Source of the DNA: Roseovarius bejariae
GTDB lineage: Bacteria; Pseudomonadota; Alphaproteobacteria; Rhodobacterales; Rhodobacteraceae
Assembly: GCF_009669325.1 (NCBI RefSeq)
Contig: NZ_SZWE01000001.1
Span: 868,402 to 932,401, forward strand
Reading direction: 5' to 3'
Length of the DNA: 64,000 nt
Notes under the pieces: model-generated
Seen by the model: only the letters and a program-made list of their open reading frames with translations
Told to the model about the DNA's origin: nothing
Database searches by the model: none
Part shown: piece after piece, positions 25,023 through 33,290 of the stretch
Position numbering within the stretch: the first letter of the stretch is position 1
How the letters are laid out: every line of letters begins with the position of its first letter
Made by a program: the position numbers and the translations under genes

Positions 25023-25657
25023 ACTTGCGCCCCTTGTGTCGTTTCGAAGGAAAACCGCATGCGGCGGCGAGGTCGGGCCGAGGGCTCGTCCGACGACGGG
25101 TCATCATAGGCCAATACGACCGTTTCCGCCGGGGATACATCCAGAACGGCAAGTCTTTCATCCAGAACGGCAATGCTTTCATCCGCCTCCGGGTCGGGGC
25201 CGGCATCCTGCTGACCATCCTCGCCAGCCTCTGCCGACGCCTCTTTGACCTCGGCTTGTCGCGCCAATTCTTCGACATGCTTCAACATGCCCTTGCCCAC
25301 CTGATAGGCCGTTTGCAGGTTTTCGACGACCGTGGCCCCATTGGTAAAGTCTTCGCCATAGTCGAGCAAACCGTCGAGATTGGCGAGCGCCGGGTTGGAC
25401 GTCCAAAGCCTGCGTAGCGCACGGCGCCGAATCCGGTCAGGCACGGCCTTGGCCATGAATGCCTTGACGTCATCGCCCGGTTGAAGGGTGTCAGGATCGG
25501 GTAACCCCAATTCCTCCAACACCTCGTCGTCCGTTTTCTCTTCAAGCGCCGCCTCTCTCTCAGCGGCCTCGCGCGCCTCAACGGCACGCGTCTCTTCGTG
25601 CTGTTCTTCCAGCACCTTGGCCTTGCGGCGGGACCAGAAATCATTCGGACGGCTCAA
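25019..25657 (-). CDS. DUF3306 family protein
   Basis: A 212-residue acidic protein beginning SRPNDFWSRRKAKV, the typical DUF3306 opening. A helix-rich charged region and the conserved core FMAKAVPDRIRRRALRRLWTS-type segment (about residues 68-90) with NPALANLDGLLDY follow. DUF3306 genes almost always accompany DUF3305 and formate dehydrogenase genes, suggesting a maturation or regulatory role that has not been defined. It overlaps both neighbours by ATGA, so the DUF3305-DUF3306-chaperone unit is translationally coupled. Confidence 0.87.
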   Translation of the reverse strand: MSRPNDFWSRRKAKVLEEQHEETRAVEAREAAEREAALEEKTDDEVLEELGLPDPDTLQPGDDVKAFMAKAVPDRIRRRALRRLWTSNPALANLDGLLDYGEDFTNGATVVENLQTAYQVGKGMLKHVEELARQAEVKEASAEAGEDGQQDAGPDPEADESIAVLDERLAVLDVSPAETVVLAYDDPSSDEPSARPRRRMRFSFETTQGAQV

Positions 25658-26193
25658 TTCATCCTCCCTTTGCGGACCTGTGGGGCGGTGTAGACATCAT
25701 TCAACTGGTGAATACGCGGGTCGCCGATGCTGTGTTCGACACGATCGGTCCGCACCCTGTCACGGCGGCGTTTCTTGAACTCCTCTTCCACGTGATGGGT
25801 ATCGACAAATCTTTGGACAAAGGCCATCAAGCCATCGGTCATGGGTACCTTTTCGATGATCTCTTCACCACTGTCGGCATAATCCTGTGCCTCGTAGGGT
25901 GAGGCCGTGACCAGCACCGCGTCCAGCGGCGGGCCATCCACCTCGTCGCTTTCTCGTAAAACGACATAGATCGACGGGGTTCGCGCCGCCAAGCCATGCA
26001 GATATGCATCGGTCTCCGCGCCATGCAGTTCAAGCGTCAGAGTCGCGGCATGGTATTCCACGGCATCCCCCTCCCGACGTATCTCACGCCAATCGGCATC
26101 CGCAGCACCCGGCAAGACGGCGATCGCCTTCCACGCCCACTTTGCCCATCGGGTCGCACCCGGCGTGCGCCGAATGACCACGCCAAGCGGCAT
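25654..26193 (-). CDS. DUF3305 family protein
   Basis: A 179-residue protein starting MPLGVVIRRTPGATRWAKWA, the usual DUF3305 N terminus. It continues with WKAIAVLPGAADADWREIRREG-like strands, then PSIYVVLRESD and SPYEAQDYADSGEEIIEKVPM. An in-frame ATG at 26304 would add 37 residues, but 26193 fits the family better. It is the first gene of the minus-strand formate-dehydrogenase block. Function is unknown. Confidence 0.85.
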   Translation of the reverse strand: MPLGVVIRRTPGATRWAKWAWKAIAVLPGAADADWREIRREGDAVEYHAATLTLELHGAETDAYLHGLAARTPSIYVVLRESDEVDGPPLDAVLVTASPYEAQDYADSGEEIIEKVPMTDGLMAFVQRFVDTHHVEEEFKKRRRDRVRTDRVEHSIGDPRIHQLNDVYTAPQVRKGRMN

Positions 26194-26571
26194 TGCCTCG
26201 TACCGTGCCGGATTGTGAACCACTCCGAGCCTCCCCAGTTTCGGATGTATCCAGACTGGTACAGTTTTCAGACCACTCAAAGTAAAAACTGCATCCCGCG
26301 GCACACAATCAACAGACAGGGACAGTTTGGGCAGTCACGATCCAGACAATTCACGTCTTCGGTCAAAAAGTCCTCACAACCTGACGAAGCGAAACAAAGT
26401 GAGCTGGACGGAAACGCTCGAAATGAGAATCAAGTTCTCCCGGAATTCGGCATGGCGTGACCATTATCACCGCTCAAATCTTGTTTACGACTGGAACGAA
26501 TCATGCGTACCTTTGTCTTCCAAAGGCGTCACGCTACGCCCCGAAAACACTCAAACTCCAACAGGAAAACC
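26194..26571. other. Divergent control region between DUF3305 and the multi-cluster ferredoxin gene
   Basis: These 378 bases are clearly less GC-rich than the flanking genes and hold no convincing gene. On the plus side a sigma-54-like element is visible at 26492-26507. No FNR-type (TTGAT-N4-ATCAA) or Pho-type box was found. The region should contain the promoters for both the formate-dehydrogenase block (minus) and the ferredoxin gene (plus). Confidence 0.6.
26492..26507 (+). promoter_or_regulatory. Candidate sigma-54 (-24/-12) promoter upstream of the ferredoxin gene
   Basis: TGGAACGAATCATGCG fits the -24/-12 pattern TGGCACG-N4-TTGC with GG and GC exactly 10 bases apart and mismatches at two consensus positions. 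A start site near 26517 would leave a ~55-base leader before ATG 26572. The local NtrC-like regulator lacks GAFTGA, so another activator would be required. Confidence 0.35.
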
Positions 26572-28533
26572 ATGGCTAAGCGCTTGATTCTGTGCAATTG
26601 TTCCGGAACCCAAAAGCTTGACTCAGAGGCGATCGAACAGGCGGTTGGCTTGCCCTGTTCACAGGTACACTCAGCCCTTTGCACCGGGCAAATCGACCGG
26701 GCCATCGAGGAAATTGGGCAGGGAGACTCCATTATCTGCTGCCAACAAGAGCAACGTATTTTCGAGGAGATCGCGGTCGAGTCCGAGGGCAAAACACCGG
26801 CATTCACAGACCTGCGGGATCGGGCCGGATGGTCGGATGACCCCCGCCCGAAACTACCCAAAATGGCCGCTCTTTTAGCCGAGGCCACGCTAAATGCGCC
26901 GCCCGAAAAGACCGTCGATGTCATTTCCGAAGGGTTGTGCCTGATCATTGGCGGCTCGGATGTAGCGCTTGACGCCGCCGAGAAACTGGCGCCAATTCTG
27001 GGCGTCACCGTTCTTCTGACCGATGACATTCCGCCTCCCGAAAGCCGCGATTTCGATGCGATCCGCGGCGACCTGAAGCGTGCAGAGGGGGCACTGGGGC
27101 AATTCCGGTTGCGCATAGACCGCCTGCAACAGGTCGATCCCACGGGGCGCGGACCGCTCACGTGGACAGAGGCGCGGGATGGTGGCCAGACCGAGTGTGA
27201 TGTGATCCTTGACCTCACCGGCGAAACGCCGCTGTTCCCTGCCCCGCAAAAGCGCGAGGGCTATCTACGCGCCGACCCGGGCAGCCTGCCCGCCGTTGCG
27301 GATGCCGTGTTGCAGGCGTCACAGCTGATCGGCACCTTTGAGAAACCGCTTTACGTCGCCACCGAGCCGCTGCTTTGCGCCCACTCCCGGGCGGAGAAAA
27401 CCGGCTGTACCAAATGCCTCGATCTCTGCCCAACCGGTGCGATTAGCCCCGATGGCGACCACGTCACGATTGATCCAATGATCTGCGCCGGATGTGGGGC
27501 CTGTTCGGCGCGCTGTCCATCGGGGGCGATCACCTATGACGCACCGGCCCCTGACATGATCTTTCGCCGCATTCATACCCTTGCGTCGGCCTATCGCAAG
27601 GCAGGCGGTGAGGCGCCGCGCCTCTTGGTACATGACACCGGGTTTGGCCGTGAGATGATCTCTCTCGCAGCTCGCCATGGCCGCGGTCTGCCGGCCGATG
27701 TGATCCCGCTGGAGGTGCCTGCCTTGTCCGGTTTCGGGCATGCCGAAATTCTGGCCGCGCTTGCCTCGGGGTTTGCGGATGTTACGCTCCTGCTCGCACC
27801 GACCACGGAACGGGACGCACTGGATCAGGAGGTTCCACTCGCTCAAGCCATGTCGGAGGATAGCAAGGTCGTGGTTCTCGACGTGGCCGAGCCTGACGCG
27901 CTGTGCGATGCTCTTTACGGGGCCAAGGATGCGCCGCAGCCTTGCGAGGCCCCGATCCTACCCATGGGGAGCCGACGGCAGGTGGCACGACTGAGTGCCA
28001 AGGCCCTCCATCAAGACGATACCACCGCCCTGCCCTTGCCCGAAAACGCCCCCTATGGCGCCGTTCTGGTCAATGCCGACGCCTGTACGCTGTGCTTGTC
28101 CTGTGTCTCGCTTTGCCCTTCGGGCGCACTGGTCGACAACCCGGACATGCCGCAATTGCGCTTTCAGGAGGATGCCTGCCTGCAATGCGGGCTATGCGCC
28201 AATGTCTGCCCCGAAGACGCGATCAGTTATGAGCCACGCATGAACCTTGCCGACGAAGCCCTGACGCAGGTCGTCCTGCACGAGGAAGAGCCCTTTGCCT
28301 GTATCGAATGCGGCAGCCTCTTCGGGGTAAAATCCACGGTCGAAAATATTACCGAGAAACTGGCCGGCAAGCATTCGATGTTCGCCAATGACAACGCGGC
28401 GCGAATGATCCAGATGTGCGACAATTGCCGCGTCAAGGCGCAGTTCCATTCGCAGGACAATCCCTTTGCGGGCGGCGAGCGCCCGCAAACCCGCACCACG
28501 GACGATTACTTCAGCAAGCGCCGGGATCACTGA
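26572..28533 (+). CDS. Multi-cluster 4Fe-4S ferredoxin protein of the formate dehydrogenase region
   Basis: A 653-residue cytosolic protein. The N terminus has LILCNCSGTQ and later ICCQQEQRIF cysteine motifs. The middle part binds clusters through CTKCLDLCPTGAIS and CAGCGACSARCPSGAITY (residues ~295-345). A flavodoxin/HdrA-like region follows, then CTLCLSCVSLCPSGALV and CLQCGLCANVCPEDAISY, and a final CIECG...CDNC pair. It resembles HdrA/HdrC-type electron carriers and is conserved beside DUF3305/3306 genes. It likely shuttles electrons or helps Fe-S/Mo assembly for formate dehydrogenase; this is inference. The ATG at 26572 follows ACAGGAAAACC. Confidence 0.85.
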   Translation: MAKRLILCNCSGTQKLDSEAIEQAVGLPCSQVHSALCTGQIDRAIEEIGQGDSIICCQQEQRIFEEIAVESEGKTPAFTDLRDRAGWSDDPRPKLPKMAALLAEATLNAPPEKTVDVISEGLCLIIGGSDVALDAAEKLAPILGVTVLLTDDIPPPESRDFDAIRGDLKRAEGALGQFRLRIDRLQQVDPTGRGPLTWTEARDGGQTECDVILDLTGETPLFPAPQKREGYLRADPGSLPAVADAVLQASQLIGTFEKPLYVATEPLLCAHSRAEKTGCTKCLDLCPTGAISPDGDHVTIDPMICAGCGACSARCPSGAITYDAPAPDMIFRRIHTLASAYRKAGGEAPRLLVHDTGFGREMISLAARHGRGLPADVIPLEVPALSGFGHAEILAALASGFADVTLLLAPTTERDALDQEVPLAQAMSEDSKVVVLDVAEPDALCDALYGAKDAPQPCEAPILPMGSRRQVARLSAKALHQDDTTALPLPENAPYGAVLVNADACTLCLSCVSLCPSGALVDNPDMPQLRFQEDACLQCGLCANVCPEDAISYEPRMNLADEALTQVVLHEEEPFACIECGSLFGVKSTVENITEKLAGKHSMFANDNAARMIQMCDNCRVKAQFHSQDNPFAGGERPQTRTTDDYFSKRRDH

Positions 28534-29279
28534 TGCTGCAACGGAGCGCCCAGATCGGCGGGTTCGATCGCCGAAACATAGGCCAGGATCGCCTCAAGAT
28601 CCTCCAGCGTCATTTCGACGGGGATGATCGGCGACGGGCGGTCGATGGGAAATGGCGGTGTGACATCTGCGATCTGGGTAAAGGCGGGATGCGGGTTGAG
28701 GGCGAAAAACGTTTGAAACCGCTGGTCCCAGTTCCGCATGGCGCGCAGCACGAAAAACGACGGCGTGGAGCCGATATCGTTCATGCGTTCGGCGGCATCC
28801 ACGACATGGCAGCGTCCGCAAAGCTTATCCGACAACCGCTTGCCAAGCACTGCATCGCCGTCGAAAGAAACCGCCACCACCTCGTCCTCTCCGGTTTCGG
28901 GCAGGGTAAAGGGCGCACTGCCATCAACCTGAAAACTGGTGATCGTACGCTTGCCGATGTCACCGCCAAGCCACGCATCAAGGCGGCTGACCCCTTCGAT
29001 GTCGTTCAGAACCATCAGGTTCCACGTGGTGTTCGGGCCTTTGAACACGGCTTTACCCACGTTCTGGCTGGTCAGCACCAGATCGGCTTCGGCATCCTCT
29101 GGGACGATCTCGACACGCACACCGGTTTTAAGGGAAAACCGCGGCAGAACATACTGCAACAACCCGCTATCGACCAATCCCGGCGGGGCCGACAGGCGCA
29201 GTCCCTCAGCCGCCTTTCCCTTGCCCGCCGCAAGGTGCAGGATAAGGGCGAAGATACAGAGGCTAACAAAAAACCGCAT
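28527..29279 (-). CDS. Binding-protein-like / cytochrome c fusion, exported
   Basis: A 250-residue protein. It has a signal peptide (FVSLCIFALILHLAAGKGKAA), then ~95 residues resembling one lobe of a TupA/ModA-type oxyanion-binding protein (LRLSAPPGLVDSGLLQYVLP, then KTGVRVEIVPEDAEADLVLT). A cytochrome c domain follows with heme motif CGRCH at residues 154-158 and helix EDLEAILAYVSAIEP at the end. A possible Met ligand is in IIPVEM. The first domain is too short to be a complete bilobed binding protein. Its 3' end overlaps the convergent ferredoxin gene by 7 bp. Location suggests a link to formate oxidation or Mo/W supply. Confidence 0.75.
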   Translation of the reverse strand: MRFFVSLCIFALILHLAAGKGKAAEGLRLSAPPGLVDSGLLQYVLPRFSLKTGVRVEIVPEDAEADLVLTSQNVGKAVFKGPNTTWNLMVLNDIEGVSRLDAWLGGDIGKRTITSFQVDGSAPFTLPETGEDEVVAVSFDGDAVLGKRLSDKLCGRCHVVDAAERMNDIGSTPSFFVLRAMRNWDQRFQTFFALNPHPAFTQIADVTPPFPIDRPSPIIPVEMTLEDLEAILAYVSAIEPADLGAPLQHQ

Positions 29280-29340
29280 GGCGCCTAGAGTAGAAACTCA
29301 AAAGTGCCTGCGTCAACGATCATGAAGAAAGGAAACTGAA

Positions 29341-29544
29341 ATGAGCGATGATATCGGCGATTTCAATATGTCCATGCGCAAATTCCTCAAGCAGGTCGGC
29401 GTGACCTCGCAGCAGGCCATCGAAGACGGACTGCGCAATGCGGGGGACCTTGAGGGGCGCGAGTTCAAGGCCAAGATTACATTGACCGTCGAGGGCCTGG
29501 ATGTGGATCATGAAGTAACTGGCATCATTAAGGGACAAGGCTGA
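29341..29544 (+). CDS. DUF6494 family protein
   Basis: A 67-residue protein (MSDDIGDFNMSMRKFLKQVG... GIIKGQG) matching the small DUF6494 family of alpha- and gammaproteobacteria. An N-terminal helix region (RKFLKQVGVTSQQAIEDGLR) is followed by a beta strand pair. It is preceded by GAAAGGAAACTGAA and is two bases upstream of the Mrp gene, so it opens a four-gene plus-strand operon. Function is unknown. Confidence 0.85.
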   Translation: MSDDIGDFNMSMRKFLKQVGVTSQQAIEDGLRNAGDLEGREFKAKITLTVEGLDVDHEVTGIIKGQG

Positions 29545-29546
29545 CC

Positions 29547-30608
29547 GTGGCAGTAACAAGAGAAAGCGTTCTTGAGGCGCTCAAGCAGATCACAGATCCG
29601 GTCAGCGGATCGGATGTTGTCTCAGCCGGGATTATCCGAGGTCTGAATGTCGAAGGCGAAACCGTACGTTTTGTGCTGGAGATCGACCCGGCCAAGTCGC
29701 AAGCCTATGAACCTGTGCGCGATGCCGCCGAGGCCGCGGTGAAGGCGCTCGGGGCCTCCGAAGTGTCGGCGGTTCTGACGGCCCATAGCGCCAAGGCCCC
29801 GCCCGACCTCAAGCCACAAAAGAAGGCTGAGCCACAGGGCCCAGAACGGGTGCCGGGTGTCCAGCACATCATCGCCATTGCCAGCGGCAAGGGCGGCGTG
29901 GGCAAATCCACAGTTTCGGCCAACCTGGCCTGTGCGCTTGCCGCCGAGGGGCGGCGCGTGGGGCTTCTGGATGCCGATGTTTATGGCCCCAGTCAGCCGC
30001 GTATGCTTGGCGTGTCCGGCCGTCCAGCTAGCCCCGATGGCAAGACCATCCTGCCGATGCGCAACCATGGGGTTACCATGATGTCCATTGGCCTGATGAC
30101 CAACGAGGATCAGGCCGTCGTCTGGCGCGGGCCCATGCTCATGGGCGCGCTGCAACAGATGCTGATGCAGGTGCAATGGGGGGCACTTGACGTACTTCTG
30201 GTTGACCTGCCACCCGGCACGGGCGACGTGCAGATGACCTTGGCACAGAAAACCGTTGTCGATGGTGCCGTGATCGTCTCGACCCCGCAGGACGTGGCCC
30301 TTCTGGACGCCCGTAAAGGGATCGACATGTTCAACCAACTGAATGTGCCGGTTCTGGGCATGATCGAGAACATGAGTACGCATATCTGCTCAAGCTGCGG
30401 ACATGAGGAGCATGTGTTCGGTCATGGCGGGGTCAAGGCGGAATGCGACAAGCTGGGCGTGCCGCTTCTGGCCGAGGTCCCCTTGCATATCGACATTCGG
30501 ATGGCCTCGGATGGGGGCGCCCCCATAGTGGTGTCGAAACCCGATGCACCACAATCTCAAGCCTTCCGCGACATCGCGAAACAGATGGTGGCACAGGGGG
30601 TCGCATGA
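29547..30608 (+). CDS. Mrp/NBP35 family iron-sulfur cluster carrier ATPase
   Basis: A 353-residue protein with an N-terminal MIP18/DUF59-like domain (residues 1-75), then a P-loop deviant Walker A SGKGGVGKSTVSANLA (residues ~112-127), the VDLPPGTGDVQMTLAQ switch and the CSSCG cluster-binding CxxC near residue 280. ApbC/Mrp proteins carry [4Fe-4S] clusters to apo-enzymes, plausibly including the ferredoxin and FdhB in this region. The start codon is GTG at 29547. The stop overlaps the next ATG. Confidence 0.94.
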   Translation: MAVTRESVLEALKQITDPVSGSDVVSAGIIRGLNVEGETVRFVLEIDPAKSQAYEPVRDAAEAAVKALGASEVSAVLTAHSAKAPPDLKPQKKAEPQGPERVPGVQHIIAIASGKGGVGKSTVSANLACALAAEGRRVGLLDADVYGPSQPRMLGVSGRPASPDGKTILPMRNHGVTMMSIGLMTNEDQAVVWRGPMLMGALQQMLMQVQWGALDVLLVDLPPGTGDVQMTLAQKTVVDGAVIVSTPQDVALLDARKGIDMFNQLNVPVLGMIENMSTHICSSCGHEEHVFGHGGVKAECDKLGVPLLAEVPLHIDIRMASDGGAPIVVSKPDAPQSQAFRDIAKQMVAQGVA

Positions 30609-31312
30609 GCACACCGGCCTTCCCCCCGCTGATGTCGGGCCACCCGGTGGACGCAGGCATTGATCCCTTCGAGAAGGCCTGCGCCATGGCCTCGCTTGGC
30701 TGCGACGCGGGGCTGATTGTTTACAACGTGGCGGCCAACCGGCTGGCTGCTGCGCTTGTCATGGCGCCCGAAGTGCCGCTTGAAAAGGCCATGGCCATGT
30801 TGCCCGCCTGTGGCGTGGGGTTCCAGAATGCGCTTGGCGCTCTTGGGCCGCCCGAAGTGGCGGTGCACCTGGAATGGGCGGGCGGTCTGCGCATCAACGG
30901 GGCCGCTTGTGGAAGGCTGCGGGTGATGGCCAGCACCGATGACCCCAAGGAACAGCCCGATTGGCTGGTCGTGGGGCTGGAGCTGCCTCTCGTGCTCGCC
31001 GGGGGGCAGCCGGGGAAGCGCCCGGATGACACCGCCCTTTACGAGGAAGGCTGCGCCGATGTGGATGCCACCGACCTCCTTGAGGCATGGGCACGCCACA
31101 CACTCAATTGGATCACCCGATGGGACGATGAAGGCCCGCGCCCTTTGCATTCGGAATGGCGTGGATTGGCCCATGGCATCGGCGAGGACGTTACGCAAAA
31201 CGGCCAAAGCGGTGCGTTCCTTGGCGTCGACGAAGATTTTGGCATGTTGCTACGGAAGGATGATCAAACCATGCTGATGCCGCTTAGCACCGTATTGGAG
31301 CACGATAGATGA
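30605..31312 (+). CDS. Biotin/lipoate A/B protein ligase family protein
   Basis: A 235-residue protein with a degenerate BPL/LplA/LipB-type catalytic domain: AALVMAPEVPLEKAMAML, the VEWAGGLRING-like stretch (here LEWAGGLRINGAACG), and LVVGLELPL. A C-terminal DUF4444-type domain follows (EDVTQNGQSGAFLGVDEDFGMLLR). Family members are annotated as ligases, but the substrate has not been established. It is embedded in the DUF6494-mrp-ligase-DUF6505 operon with ATGA overlaps on both sides, which ties it to the same process. Confidence 0.8.
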   Translation: MSTPAFPPLMSGHPVDAGIDPFEKACAMASLGCDAGLIVYNVAANRLAAALVMAPEVPLEKAMAMLPACGVGFQNALGALGPPEVAVHLEWAGGLRINGAACGRLRVMASTDDPKEQPDWLVVGLELPLVLAGGQPGKRPDDTALYEEGCADVDATDLLEAWARHTLNWITRWDDEGPRPLHSEWRGLAHGIGEDVTQNGQSGAFLGVDEDFGMLLRKDDQTMLMPLSTVLEHDR

Positions 31313-31788
31313 AACTCGCCCGCGCCATCCATTTCGACGAAAGCGATATGCGTGTTTACGCCAACCCTGCCCGCACCGGCGAATGGTGCATCTCGGGCGG
31401 GTTCGAATTTTCCAACTGGTCCGAAGGCGACTTGGCAGGCAAGCAACGGCAGGCCTTCGCCAATGGCTGGCTCGGGTGTGATACATTTGGCCGGGTGACA
31501 TTCGTCGCCGTCACCCAGATCGAAGAGGCAGAGCGCGGCGCACTATCAGCCGCCCTTGCCCAGCATTTCGTCGAGATCTACGGCGCCCCGAGTGTTGAGG
31601 CCGCCCTGCCCGTCGCGGACGACGAAATCGCTCATATGCTCGATTTGTGCGAAGATCACGCGCCGAACACATTGTTGACCGTTGCACGAGAGTTGACCGA
31701 ATCCGGCGTACGCGAGAGCTTTCGCATGATCGAAGCGCAGGACGCAGGGTTAGAGCAATTCGCGATTCACGGGTCTCTAGACGAATAG
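31309..31788 (+). CDS. DUF6505 family protein
   Basis: A 159-residue soluble protein with MKLARAIHFDESDMRVYANP at its start and GEWCISGGFEFSNWSEGDL and GNGWLG-like segments (ANGWLGCDTFGRVTFV), matching the DUF6505 family found in alphaproteobacteria beside ligase and Mrp genes. No catalytic motif is recognisable. It begins in the stop of the ligase gene (ATGA) and ends one base before the convergent MBL gene. Confidence 0.82.
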   Translation: MKLARAIHFDESDMRVYANPARTGEWCISGGFEFSNWSEGDLAGKQRQAFANGWLGCDTFGRVTFVAVTQIEEAERGALSAALAQHFVEIYGAPSVEAALPVADDEIAHMLDLCEDHAPNTLLTVARELTESGVRESFRMIEAQDAGLEQFAIHGSLDE

Positions 31789-31789
31789 G

Positions 31790-32599
31790 TCATTCGCGAA
31801 GATACGACGGGCGCAGAACCATGATCGTCGGGTCATCCGGCAGAGTGCGCAGCGAAACCGTCATCGTGCTTTCCCCTGTCTCGACGATGCGGAACTCATC
31901 CTCCATCCCGGCAAGGAACCGTCCAAGTGACCCATCCGCGAACCAGTGCATCGGGATCACGATCCGCGCCTTGAGACGGCGCAGGACGTTCATCATGTTC
32001 TCAAGCGGCATGGTATAGCCACCATCCACCGGGGCCATGACCACATCCATACGGCCAAGAGCGGCATATTGCGCGTCGCTTGGTTCGTGATGCAAGTGCC
32101 CCAAGTGACCAATGCACAGGCCCGCCGTCTCGAAGACGAAAATCGAATTGCCTTTGGGCTCCACCCCGCCATAAGAGCGGATGTCTGTCGGAACATTTCG
32201 GATCACCATTCCACCCAAATCGACATGATGATCGGCCCCCTCCCCGAAATCGCCCCAGCCCCGCAAGACATGGGGAATGGCCGGATCGGGATGGGCGGTC
32301 CAATGGGTGGAATGAGCATGATTCATCGTCACCACATCAGGGATGAAATCCACATTGCCGATGAAGCCCGTGAAATCCGTCACCGCCGAAAGTCCATCCT
32401 CGGCCTGGATGAGAAAGGAGGCATGGGCGATATACTGCAATCGCACCGAGAATTCCGGCACCGGCGCACGGAAACTGGCCTTGTGCAGATATTGCAGACC
32501 CGGCACGCTATCGGCGATGGCGATGCAATGACTTGGTCGGCGGTCTTGCGCCTGCACCCCCGTGGCGATCGTCAGCAAAAGCAAGACAAGACGGATCAT
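31790..32599 (-). CDS. Exported MBL-fold metallohydrolase-like protein with altered metal motif
   Basis: A 269-residue protein with a signal peptide (MIRLVLLLLTIATGVQA). The fold resembles UlaG-type metallo-beta-lactamase enzymes: YIAHASFLIQ, AVTDFTGF, then the metal motif reads NHAHSTHW where HxHxDH is normal (Asp replaced by Thr), and GHLGHLHH where HLGDLGH is usual. A late MHWFADGS His remains. Loss of the motif Asp suggests altered metal binding or a non-hydrolytic role. The start is ATG 32599 after GGAGGG. The substrate is unknown. Confidence 0.82.
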   Translation of the reverse strand: MIRLVLLLLTIATGVQAQDRRPSHCIAIADSVPGLQYLHKASFRAPVPEFSVRLQYIAHASFLIQAEDGLSAVTDFTGFIGNVDFIPDVVTMNHAHSTHWTAHPDPAIPHVLRGWGDFGEGADHHVDLGGMVIRNVPTDIRSYGGVEPKGNSIFVFETAGLCIGHLGHLHHEPSDAQYAALGRMDVVMAPVDGGYTMPLENMMNVLRRLKARIVIPMHWFADGSLGRFLAGMEDEFRIVETGESTMTVSLRTLPDDPTIMVLRPSYLRE

Positions 32600-32669
32600 G
32601 GCTTTCCCTCCTTTGACGCAAAGGAAAGGTAGCACATGTTAACGATAAGTCAGCTTTTTCCGCCCTCGA

Positions 32670-33290
32670 TCACGGTGCTGGGCGGCACATTCCCTTGATC
32701 GTTGCGACGTGGATGGCATCGGCCCCAAGAGTATCCTCAGCAATCTCACGCACGCTCGGCATGAGTTCTTCAGCCGGCACAACCCGGTCAAACAGCCCCC
32801 AAGACAGCGCCTCTTGATCGGTGACCTTCTGGCCACCCATCAAGATCATCTTGGCCCTGGAGGGCCCGACAAGTCGGGTCAGACGGCCGGGATCGGATGG
32901 TTGCGGCAAGAAACCCAGCTTCATCACTGGATAGAAGGCCTTGGCCCCTTTTGCCGCGATGCGCAGATCACAAGCCAGAACCATCCCCATGGCCCCACCC
33001 GCGACAGTGCCATTGAGCGCCGTAATCGACAGCCCCGGAAAGCCGGCAATGGCCGAGGACAAACGCTCCCATACCGCTGATGTGGCAAGGCCCGCGCGCG
33101 CGGCCTCAAGGTCGGCCCCTGCCGAGAACACCTTGCCCTCGCCAGTCAGAACGAACACACGCGCATCCTCATGCGCAGCCTCGGCGATACGGGCCAGTTC
33201 CACCAACATTTCCTCGGTCAGCGAATTGGCCTTGTCCGGGCGGTTGATCGTCACGATCCAAAGCCCGTTATCTTTTTCCAAATTGATCAT
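32670..33290 (-). CDS. Enoyl-CoA hydratase/isomerase family protein, short
   Basis: A 206-residue crotonase-fold protein, shorter than the usual ~260. It keeps INRPDKANSL, the oxyanion-hole segments SAGADL and GTVAGGAMGMVLACDLRIA, and the KLGFLPQPSDPGRLTRLVG helix. The glutamate usually found before this helix (PE) is replaced (YPVMKLG), so classical hydratase chemistry is uncertain. It overlaps the downstream end of the SDR gene by 4 bp and probably shares its transcript. Confidence 0.85.
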   Translation of the reverse strand: MINLEKDNGLWIVTINRPDKANSLTEEMLVELARIAEAAHEDARVFVLTGEGKVFSAGADLEAARAGLATSAVWERLSSAIAGFPGLSITALNGTVAGGAMGMVLACDLRIAAKGAKAFYPVMKLGFLPQPSDPGRLTRLVGPSRAKMILMGGQKVTDQEALSWGLFDRVVPAEELMPSVREIAEDTLGADAIHVATIKGMCRPAP

